A stretch of DNA of 8,574 nucleotides. It comes from Gammaproteobacteria bacterium (GTDB lineage Bacteria; Pseudomonadota; Gammaproteobacteria; Chromatiales; Chromatiaceae). The translations under genes were made by a program, and so were the position numbers. Positions within the stretch are counted from its first letter, which is position 1. The number at the start of each line of letters is the position of its first letter. Shown piece after piece: positions 1 to 7,343 of the stretch. The notes beneath the pieces are model-generated. The model searched no databases, was not told the DNA's origin, and saw only the letters and a list, made by a program, of their open reading frames with translations. The DNA lies in assembly GCA_019136395.1 (NCBI GenBank), contig JAGVUH010000143.1, positions 1 through 8,574 on the forward strand. Direction: 5' to 3'.

Positions 1-380
1 GACCCCAGGAGGGCGGCGAGGCCATGACGGCCATGACTGCCGACCAGGATCAGGTCGACCCCCAATTCCTCCGCGATCCGCAGGATCGTGTGGCCGGTGT
101 TACCGATCTCGACCCGGCGGTCCTCCTGCTCAACCCCAAGGCGCTCGCCTAGGGCGGTCATCTGGCGAGCGGCCACATCGAGCAGTTCCTGTTCCAAATC
201 GAAGCCCTCCGGCAGCACCAGATCGCCGGAATAGGCCATGGGCAGATACTCCACCACATGCAATAGGCTCAGGCGTGCCGCGCATTGGTCACGCAACTGG
301 GCGGCACGGGCGATGAGGGTCTCGGACTCCGGGGAAAAATCCACCGCCACCAGCATATGCGCGTATTTAGATAAGGACAT
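1..380 (-). CDS. Universal stress protein, UspA family (3' end beyond window)
   Basis: The reverse strand encodes 126 residues from an ATG at 380, and the frame is still open at the left edge. UspA-family proteins are small cytoplasmic alpha/beta proteins, often nucleotide-binding, linked to survival under stress. Visible hallmarks are the first beta strand with its acidic residue (HMLVAVDFSPES, Asp14), the second strand LSLLHVVEY (about 37-45), and VDLILVGSHGRHGLAALLG at 108-126. The last contains the glycine pattern G114-x2-G117-x8-G126, and the first two bases of the next codon (TC) predict the following serine of this ATP-binding-type loop. Most members are about 140-150 residues, so only some 20 C-terminal residues should be missing. 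The start is supported by GAGAGG about 6 bases upstream and by its position before the first conserved strand. It is transcribed away from the dioxygenase gene. The family is clear; the physiological role is not shown here. Confidence 0.93.
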   Translation of the reverse strand, partial: MSLSKYAHMLVAVDFSPESETLIARAAQLRDQCAARLSLLHVVEYLPMAYSGDLVLPEGFDLEQELLDVAARQMTALGERLGVEQEDRRVEIGNTGHTILRIAEELGVDLILVGSHGRHGLAALLG

Positions 381-415
381 GATGGACCTCTCGCTTTTTG
401 CCATTTTCGACCTTT

Positions 416-421
416 ATTATA
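416..421 (-). promoter_or_regulatory. -10 box of the universal stress gene
   Basis: The reverse strand reads TATAAT, a perfect sigma-70 -10 hexamer, 36 bases before the stress gene ATG at 380. That would give a leader of roughly 29 bases containing the GAGAGG ribosome site. No good TTGACA-like -35 box lies 16-18 bases upstream, where the sequence is GC-rich. The promoter may therefore need an activator. The call rests on the hexamer and its placement only. Confidence 0.5.
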
Positions 422-434
422 GCCCCTGCCCCGG

Positions 435-452
435 GGGGCCGATGGCGGCCCC
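435..452. repeat. Perfect 7-bp GC inverted repeat in divergent promoter region
   Basis: GGGGCCG (435-441) is followed by a 4-base spacer and its exact complement CGGCCCC (446-452). It lies just upstream of the stress gene -10 box, where a -35 element would be, and 36 bases before the dioxygenase ATG. It could be an operator shared by the divergent pair, or a hairpin in the dioxygenase leader RNA. High GC content makes chance symmetry more likely, so the function is only a suggestion. Confidence 0.4.
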
Positions 453-487
453 ACCCACCCCTTGCCGTCGTATCGGGAGCGCTACCC

Positions 488-1381
488 ATGACCACCTCCC
501 CCAACCAGGAATCCTCGCCCTACGCCCTCGACCAGCCAACAGCCTATGCTCGCTGGCGGGAGACCAAACTGGCCACACACCCATCCCAGGTGGAAGAGCT
601 GATCGTCGAGGTCAGTGACCCCCGGCGGCTCAGCCCCGCCGAACATCAGGCCATCCTCGACCGCTGTCGGCGCGCCAACATGGCGATCTATGTCAGCAAG
701 TTGGGCGATAACACTGATAAGGAGATCGTCCGTCAGTTAGGCGCCCAGTTCGGACTCCACCATCTGGACCACAACACCGGCGCCGACGAGGACGCGATCA
801 CCTCGATCAAGATCCATAACGACGAGATCCATGCCGGCTACATCCCCTACACCAACCGCCCCATCGCCTGGCACACCGACGGTTATTACAACCCCCCCGA
901 CCGCCAGATTCATGGCATGGTGCTGCACTGCGTCCATCCCGCCGCCACGGGTGGGGATAATGACCTACTCGATCATGAGATGGCATATCTGCTCTTGCGC
1001 GACCGCAACCCTGATTACGTCCAGGCCCTCATGCACCCCGAGGCCATGACCATCCCCGCCAATCAAGTGGACGGAGTGGAGACACGGCCGGCGCAAGCGG
1101 GCCCCGTGTTTGCCGTCCGCCCGGATGGACGTCTGCACATGCGTTACACGGATCGCAAGCGCAACATCGTCTGGCGTGACGACCCCTTGACGCGTGAGGC
1201 CGTCAGCACCTTGAAGGAATTGCTCGACGGGGACCTGAGCCAGCGCTTTCAGGCGCGACTGGAAGCTGGTTGGGGGCTGATCTGCAACAACGTCCTGCAC
1301 ACCCGCTCAGGCTTCAACGAGGGTGATCCGCCGCGACTCCTCTACCGCGCCCGCTACTACGATCGGCTGGCCGGGACTTGA
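488..1381 (+). CDS. TauD/TfdA-family Fe(II)/2-oxoglutarate-dependent dioxygenase
   Basis: This gene encodes 297 residues, typical for the TauD/TfdA family, whose members couple 2-oxoglutarate decarboxylation to oxidation of a small substrate at a non-haem iron. The iron triad is visible: His129 and Asp131 in IAWHTDGYYN, and the distal His271 in NNVLHTRSGF. Arg287 in RLLYRARY lies 16 residues after His271, matching the 2-oxoglutarate-binding arginine 15 residues after the distal His in E. coli TauD. The protein is soluble, with no signal peptide. The ATG at 488 is preferred because GGGAG at 475-479 sits 8 bases upstream; the frame is open further up to a TTG at 398, but that stretch overlaps the promoter region and encodes Pro/Gly-rich residues. 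The substrate cannot be read from the sequence: no sulfonate transporter or pathway gene is adjacent, so taurine is unproven. It diverges from the stress gene and converges on ppiD. Confidence 0.88.
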   Translation: MTTSPNQESSPYALDQPTAYARWRETKLATHPSQVEELIVEVSDPRRLSPAEHQAILDRCRRANMAIYVSKLGDNTDKEIVRQLGAQFGLHHLDHNTGADEDAITSIKIHNDEIHAGYIPYTNRPIAWHTDGYYNPPDRQIHGMVLHCVHPAATGGDNDLLDHEMAYLLLRDRNPDYVQALMHPEAMTIPANQVDGVETRPAQAGPVFAVRPDGRLHMRYTDRKRNIVWRDDPLTREAVSTLKELLDGDLSQRFQARLEAGWGLICNNVLHTRSGFNEGDPPRLLYRARYYDRLAGT

Positions 1382-1696
1382 GCCACGCGCCCAGAGGGAC
1401 TGACCAGATCATCGCCCGCGCTAAAGTGATCCTCAAGCCTTGAAAAGGCCATGAAATGTTCAGGAAATAGATTGATCCCAGCGGCCAGTCTCGCCCCCTC
1501 TTCCCAATCCCTCTCCCACCCGGGGAGTGGGGCTCACTGGCATGAGGAGGCGCGCAACCCCCCTGAGAAATGGATGCTTTTCAGTTACTTTTATGCTCAA
1601 GGGTGCCGGTAGATATTGAACGTTTCCCTGGTAAGGTCTCCACCTCACATTTCCGCCAAACACCCCCTGTACCGGACAAGTAGAACCGTTTCGGCG
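1382..1696. other. Intergenic region between convergent gene ends
   Basis: This is a 315-base gap between the 3' ends of the dioxygenase gene and ppiD. I see no convincing gene in it. A small hairpin GCCTT-GAA-AAGGC (1437-1449) lies 56 bases after the dioxygenase stop, but it has no following T-run and so is a weak terminator candidate. The middle holds a copy of a dispersed repeat (1493-1592, listed separately). The segment 1600-1696 next to the ppiD stop shows no clear terminator. A 67-codon open frame crosses the repeat on the reverse strand, but it has no family resemblance I recognise and repeats explain it better. Confidence 0.6.
1493..1592 (-). repeat. Dispersed repeat, copy A (hairpin-forming)
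   Basis: Read on the reverse strand, this element begins with AAAAGTAACTGA (1592-1581). After about 48 bases a GC hairpin follows (CCCAC...GTGGG, within 1515-1531), then a G-rich block ending ATTGGGAAGAGGGGG (1494-1520). The same parts in the same order and relative orientation recur at 7250-7310. Copy A carries a longer spacer between the 12-mer and the GC block. It lies between two convergent gene ends, a usual setting for REP-like elements. The family is not one I can name. Confidence 0.5.
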
Positions 1697-3619
1697 CTAC
1701 CTGACCTGTTCCTCACTCACGGGTTCGCGTTCGATCTTGGCCCGGAACGCCATATCCTTCAGCAAGGTATCAAAATAACTGGAGCCCAGGACTTGGGCAA
1801 GTTCACGGTTGACACCCTGCCGCGCCGTCTCATCCAGGCTCGCGGGATCGCCATCCACCACCTCGATCACCGCCACGACCACGGCATCCCCCCCGCTGGC
1901 GGCCTTGAACCCGTAGCTGGGGACCCCGGCGGCGGTCCGTGGCAGGGTGAAGGCCAGGTCGAGGATCTCGGCGGGCACCTCGGCCGTATCGCGCGCCACT
2001 AATCCCGTCTCGGTCACCGATTGGTTGCCGGCCAGGCTGGCGAACGACTCACCGGCTTGGAGGCGCTCGACCATGGCCTTGGCCGCCGCCTGTGCCGCGT
2101 CAGCCGCCTTGCGGTCACGGAGGGTCGTGATGATCTCCTCACGCACCTCGGCCAGGGGCTTGGGAGCGGCCTCTTCATGCTCGGTCACGCGCAGGACGAT
2201 CGCCTGCAGGACTTCGGGTTCCGGCTCGATCAGATCGCTGTTGGTTCCCTCCCGCAGCACCTCGTCGCTGAAGGCCGCCGCCACCACCTTGGGGTTGGCG
2301 AGGAGGTCCGCGCCCCCTTCGCGACCGAGCCAGTCACTGGTCTGCAGCGGCAACCCCAGGGCTGTGGCGGCAGGCTCGAGGCTGTCAGGATGCTCATAGA
2401 CCAGATTGGCGAGCCGTTCGGCCATATCGTAAAAGGCCGACTCAGAGCTGCCCTGGCTCACCTCGGTGGCGAGCTGATCACGAACCTCTTCAAAGGGTTT
2501 GAGACTCTCGGGCTGGACCTCTGTCACCTCGATGATGTGATAGCCAAAGGGGCTACGCACCGGCTCGCTCACCTGGCCCACGTTCAGGGCGAAGGCCGCC
2601 CCCTCAAAGGCCGGATCCATGACCCCCTTGCCGAACAGGCCGAGATCACCGCCCTGGGCCGCCGAACCCGGGTCCTGGGAGACCTCCTGGGCGACGCTGG
2701 CGAACGCCTCCCCTGCCATGAGTCGGGCACGAATGGCTTCGGCCCGGGCCTTGGCCTCAGCCTCGGCGGCGTCATCCGCGCCCGGCTCCAGGGTCACCAG
2801 GATATGGCGAGCCCGGCGCTGTTCAGGGGTACGGAAGGTCTCCAACTGCTCGGCATAGCGCTCACGCAAGGCCTCCTCAGCCACCGGCTGACCCGCATCC
2901 AGCTTGGCGGCATCCAGTACCAGGTAGGTCAACTTGACCCGTTCGGGGGTGCGATAGCGATCGGCATGGGACTCATACCAGGCCTGAATCTCCTCCTCGG
3001 GGAGGGGCGTCTCGTCGCGGAATTCAGCCTTGGGCAGACGGAGGTATGACAGCCGACGCTGTTGGCGGTCGAGGCGCACGGACTCGGCCAATTCCTGCTC
3101 TGTAACCAGTTCGCTGGCGGCCAGGGCACGCTGGATCTGGGTGCCGACGATGCGCTGTCGCAGGCTGTCCTCATATTGCAGGGGGCTGATGCCCTGCATT
3201 TGCAGCATGCGATCGTACGACTCCTTGTCGAACCGGCCATCGCGCTGGAAGGCGGGGTTGGCCAGGATGGCGCCCTGAAGTTCCAGACTCGAGGCCCGCA
3301 ATCCAATGTCATGGGACGACTGTAACAGGAGTTGCTCCTGAATCATGCCCTCCAGGACCTGATCACGCAGGGCCGCCCCCTCGAAGAGTTCGGGGCGATA
3401 GGCCGCGCCCAGACGCTCCCGCATACGCATCCGGGTCTCCTCGACGCGCATGTCCAGGTCCCGGGTCTTGATCTCCGTGCCATTGACCGTGGCCACGATG
3501 GGTTCCGAGCCGACGCCCAGATAGGATTGGATGCCCCAGAGAGCAAAGGGAATGGTGATGAGGATGACGATCGCCCAAGCGATCCAACCCTGGGCGCGTT
3601 CTCTGATCTCTTGCAACAT
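1697..3619 (-). CDS. ppiD: PpiD-like periplasmic folding chaperone (SurA_N/parvulin), membrane-anchored
   Basis: This gene encodes 640 residues, close to the usual PpiD length of about 620-640. In E. coli, PpiD is anchored in the inner membrane next to SecYEG and helps newly exported proteins fold. The N-terminus MLQEIRERAQGW precedes one hydrophobic helix at about 12-30 (IAWAIVILITIPFALWGI), with positive residues before it, so the rest is periplasmic. A SurA_N-like helical region follows at about 35-200. A parvulin (PpiC) domain spans about 268-367, with RRARHILV (His272), GGDLG (323-327) and SPFGYHIIEV (His361). A C-terminal PpiD-type region runs to the TAG stop. The ATG at 3619 gives the expected anchor, although the ribosome site before it is weak. 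It sits downstream of the tRNA terminator and so needs its own promoter, which I could not locate. Whether its parvulin domain is an active isomerase cannot be told; the E. coli one is weak or inactive. Confidence 0.93.
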   Translation of the reverse strand: MLQEIRERAQGWIAWAIVILITIPFALWGIQSYLGVGSEPIVATVNGTEIKTRDLDMRVEETRMRMRERLGAAYRPELFEGAALRDQVLEGMIQEQLLLQSSHDIGLRASSLELQGAILANPAFQRDGRFDKESYDRMLQMQGISPLQYEDSLRQRIVGTQIQRALAASELVTEQELAESVRLDRQQRRLSYLRLPKAEFRDETPLPEEEIQAWYESHADRYRTPERVKLTYLVLDAAKLDAGQPVAEEALRERYAEQLETFRTPEQRRARHILVTLEPGADDAAEAEAKARAEAIRARLMAGEAFASVAQEVSQDPGSAAQGGDLGLFGKGVMDPAFEGAAFALNVGQVSEPVRSPFGYHIIEVTEVQPESLKPFEEVRDQLATEVSQGSSESAFYDMAERLANLVYEHPDSLEPAATALGLPLQTSDWLGREGGADLLANPKVVAAAFSDEVLREGTNSDLIEPEPEVLQAIVLRVTEHEEAAPKPLAEVREEIITTLRDRKAADAAQAAAKAMVERLQAGESFASLAGNQSVTETGLVARDTAEVPAEILDLAFTLPRTAAGVPSYGFKAASGGDAVVVAVIEVVDGDPASLDETARQGVNRELAQVLGSSYFDTLLKDMAFRAKIEREPVSEEQVR

Positions 3620-3657
3620 GGTGGCTAAGGTCGAGCTAAGCGTTGATGCAGAAGGGT

Positions 3658-3682
3658 GTCCAGAGCCGATAATTGCCTGGAC
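3658..3682. repeat. Short inverted repeat in ppiD upstream region
   Basis: GTCCAG (3658-3663) and CTGGAC (3677-3682) are exact inverted 6-mers separated by 13 bases. They lie 39-63 bases before the ppiD start and just after the tRNA terminator in the direction of transcription. This is where a ppiD promoter must be, so an operator is possible. A 6-bp symmetry is also common by chance. Confidence 0.25.
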
Positions 3683-3689
3683 TACAAAT

Positions 3690-3721
3690 GAAAACGGGGT
3701 ATCCCCTGGAGGATACCCCGT
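3690..3721 (-). terminator. Rho-independent terminator after tRNA-Asp
   Basis: On the reverse strand, ACGGGGTATCC (3721-3711), a 6-base loop and the exact complement GGATACCCCGT (3704-3694) form an 11-bp stem, followed by TTT, C and ATTT. It begins 11 bases after the 3' end of tRNA-Asp and lies 71 bases before the ppiD start. It should end the hupB/tRNA transcript and insulate ppiD. Confidence 0.9.
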
Positions 3722-3731
3722 ATCTGCTTAG

Positions 3732-3808
3732 TGGCGGAGTGGACGGGGCTCGAACCCGCGACCCCCGGCGTGACAGGCCGGTATTCTGACCAACTGAACT
3801 ACCACTCC
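3732..3808 (-). tRNA. tRNA-Asp (anticodon GUC), CCA encoded
   Basis: The reverse strand gives a 77-base tRNA with all arms. The acceptor starts GGAGTGG and ends in the matching CCACTCC, G73 and an encoded CCA. The D arm is TAGTTCAGTTGGTCAGAAT. The anticodon loop is CTGTCAC with GTC as anticodon, and the T loop is TTCGAGC. It closely matches E. coli tRNA-Asp, which also has G73. It lies 9 bases after tRNA-Val and directly before a strong terminator, so the two tRNAs are almost certainly cotranscribed. Confidence 0.97.
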
Positions 3809-3817
3809 TGAAAACCT

Positions 3818-3893
3818 TGGTGGGTGCTGCAGGGTTCGAACCTGCGACCCTCGCCTTGTAAGGGCGATGCTCTCCCAACTGAGCTAAGCACCC
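3818..3893 (-). tRNA. tRNA-Val (anticodon UAC), CCA encoded
   Basis: The reverse strand gives a 76-base tRNA. The acceptor GGGTGCT pairs with AGCACCC, followed by A73 and an encoded CCA. The D stem is GCTC/GAGC. The anticodon stem TCGCC/GGCGA holds loop CTTACAA with anticodon TAC. The variable region is GGGTC, and the T stem GCAGG/CCTGC holds loop TTCGAAC. Every stem is fully paired. It starts 29 bases after the hupB stop with no clear terminator between, so read-through from hupB is possible. Confidence 0.97.
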
Positions 3894-3922
3894 CTTGATC
3901 GGGGCGCTCCCGACTGACCAAA

Positions 3923-4195
3923 CTATTGTACCGCGTCCTTGAGGCCTTTACCAGCCTTGAATGCGGGCGTTTTGCTCGCGGCGATGCTGATGCTCTGACC
4001 GGTCTGGGGGTTACGCCCCATCCGCGCGGCGCACTCTTTCACTGAGAAGGTGCCGAAGCCCAGGATAGCCACGCTCTCTCCCTTCTTCAGGCTGACGGCG
4101 ATGGCGTCGATGAGGCCATCCAGAGCACGCCCGGCGGCAGCCTTAGAGATGTCGCCAGCATCCGCCATGGCCTCGATCAGATCCGATTTATTCAT
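3923..4195 (-). CDS. hupB: DNA-binding protein HU-beta
   Basis: This gene encodes 90 residues, exactly the length of E. coli HU-beta, and matches it along its whole length ([25 protein letters not shown] at the start, [11 protein letters not shown] at the end). HU is a small dimeric nucleoid protein that bends DNA without strong sequence preference and takes part in replication, recombination and repair. The helical dimerisation region spans about 1-45. The core sheet motif is GFGTFSV (46-52), and the DNA-binding arms carry GRNPQTG (60-66), with Pro63 as the intercalating residue. Cys55 stands where E. coli has Arg (KECAARMG versus KERAARTG), an unusual but plausible change at the base of the arm. 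The ATG at 4195 is chosen for homology and for the strong GGGGGAG site 4 bases upstream; the frame remains open to 4372 without homology. It lies between lon and the tRNA pair, as is common in gammaproteobacteria for lon-hupB. Confidence 0.97.
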   Translation of the reverse strand: MNKSDLIEAMADAGDISKAAAGRALDGLIDAIAVSLKKGESVAILGFGTFSVKECAARMGRNPQTGQSISIAASKTPAFKAGKGLKDAVQ

Positions 4196-4324
4196 GATTC
4201 TCCCCCTCAAGATGGGTTCAGGGACGAAGCGCAGATTCGGGCTCCCCCCCCGTTGAATGTTGTCATGACCAGAAAACAACCTAGTCGAAACTGTGGGCTT
4301 TCCGCCCAGTCCCTGCTTGTTGCA

Positions 4325-4341
4325 CCACCCCCATGGGGTGG
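4325..4341. repeat. Hairpin in the lon-hupB gap
   Basis: CCACCCC (4325-4331) and GGGGTGG (4335-4341) form a perfect 7-bp stem with a 3-base loop. It lies 84 bases past the lon stop and 129 bases before hupB. It lacks a T-run on the reverse strand, so it is not a canonical terminator. It could slow polymerase, protect the lon mRNA end or do nothing. Confidence 0.35.
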
Positions 4342-4377
4342 CGACATTAAAGGATTCCAAACTTCCGGGCAATCACT

Positions 4378-4411
4378 TTCAGTGCTGGCGCAGTTTTCCT
4401 CGCGCACTGAA
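4378..4411 (-). terminator. Possible lon 3'-end hairpin
   Basis: TTCAGTGC and GCACTGAA (4378-4385 and 4404-4411) form an exact 8-bp stem with an 18-base loop, starting 14 bases after the lon stop. The reverse strand continues AGTGATT without a proper T-run, so it may be an imperfect terminator or an mRNA-stabilising hairpin rather than an efficient stop. Confidence 0.35.
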
Positions 4412-4425
4412 GGCGAATGGCTGGG

Positions 4426-6870
<2,445 letters not shown>

Positions 6871-6997
6871 GGGCGAGGTGAGGCTCTCTGTTAGTGAAGG
6901 AGTGAAGGCCCCGGGCTGGAGGGTGAGGGGCAAGGCATGGGTTCCAGACAGGACCGCGGAGACAGGCGGCATATCTGGCTTGATAATTAGGAAGAGG

Positions 6998-7026
6998 ATA
7001 TCAGGGTCGGAGGCGAAGGCTTCAAG
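6998..7026 (-). promoter_or_regulatory. Heat-shock (sigma-32-like) promoter of lon
   Basis: The reverse strand reads CTTGAAG (7026-7020), 13 bases, then CCCTGATAT (7006-6998). The sigma-32 consensus is CTTGAAA, about 13-14 bases, then CCCCATNT. The first box matches at six of seven positions, the spacing is right, and the second box keeps CCC and an AT-rich end. E. coli lon is a known sigma-32 gene. Transcription would start near 6990, giving a leader of about 120 bases and excluding the upstream ATG at 7029 as the lon start. Confidence 0.55.
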
Positions 7027-7116
7027 CAATCAGCCTGGCCCTGGGGCCCTTTTTCACCCCGCGCGGCCGGATCAAGTTAGGTGGACGGGGGATTTCTTGG
7101 CGACAGGGGCTGGAGA

Positions 7117-7193
7117 CCTGACACCTCGTCGTTGATGGGGGACCGTCCTGGGCCGGCAGTGGTCCCCATCACCGCTGGGAGCCAGGCGTCAGG
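7117..7193. repeat. Large nested inverted repeat (unidentified)
   Basis: An outer stem pairs CCTGACACC (7117-7125) with GGCGTCAGG (7185-7193), eight of nine positions. Inside it, GATGGGGGACC (7134-7144) pairs with GGTCCCCATC (7161-7170) through ten pairs and one bulged G. Weak pairs extend the base (7130-7133 with 7171-7174), and CTG/CAG pairs cap it (7148-7150 with 7157-7159, partly). There is no T-run on either side, so it is not a simple terminator. It could be a palindromic repeat element, a binding site or a structured RNA; I do not recognise it. Confidence 0.55.
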
Positions 7194-7249
7194 CTGTCAA
7201 CTCAGGCATAGGCATTAACACCCCTAACTGCCCAGGCTGACAAAACAAC

Positions 7250-7310
7250 AAAAGTTACTGATTATCTTACTCCCTCCCACCCTGGTGGGGGAGGATTGGG
7301 GAGAGGGGGT
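7250..7310 (+). repeat. Dispersed repeat, copy B (hairpin-forming)
   Basis: AAAAGTTACTGA (7250-7261) is followed after 9 bases by a GC hairpin (CCTCCCACC against GGTGGGGGAGG, 7273-7294 with one bulge), and a G-rich block ending ATTGGGGAGAGGGGG (7284-7309). The 12-mer differs from copy A (1493-1592) by one base, and the 26-27-base G-rich block by two substitutions or so and one indel. The copy lies about 34 bases past the clpX stop and may also shape the clpX mRNA end. The opposite strand shows no T-run directly after the hairpin. Confidence 0.5.
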
Positions 7311-7343
7311 CTGAACGGTTACCCTCAGGCCTGGAGGCCAGAA

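Larger units (their letters stand above)
6871..7343. other. Intergenic region between clpX and lon
   Basis: This 473-base gap contains no recognisable gene. From the clpX end it holds: a short palindrome GGCCT-GG-AGGCC (7328-7339) 4 bases after the clpX stop; repeat copy B (7250-7310); a nested inverted repeat (7117-7193); a GGCC-CTGG-GGCC hairpin followed by CTTTTT on the plus strand (7037-7054), which looks like a small terminator but has no plus-strand gene before it; and the likely lon promoter (6998-7026). About 120 bases of lon leader follow. Open frames crossing the gap have no family resemblance. Confidence 0.6.

Noticed and set aside
398..487. A longer dioxygenase start at a TTG (398) giving 30 more residues
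   Set aside because: The extra residues are Pro/Gly-rich, overlap the inverted repeat, and have no family match. The ATG at 488 has a ribosome site at good spacing.
1616..3628. Long plus-strand open frames across ppiD, up to 342 codons (2021-3049)
   Set aside because: They are shadows of a GC-rich gene. The reverse strand carries clear PpiD motifs throughout, while the plus frames show no recognisable domain.
3636..3878. An 80-codon reverse-strand open frame across the tRNA genes
   Set aside because: It runs through both tRNAs and the terminator. Peptides such as GSSVGQNTGLSRRGSRVRAPSTP are typical false proteins translated from tRNA sequence.
6871..7029. A 53-residue N-terminal extension of Lon from an ATG at 7029
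   Set aside because: Lon homology starts just after 6870, and the likely promoter lies inside this stretch.
7037..7054. Plus-strand terminator-like GGCC-CTGG-GGCC plus CTTTTT
   Set aside because: No plus-strand gene precedes it, and the stem is only 4 bp, so it is probably chance in GC-rich DNA.
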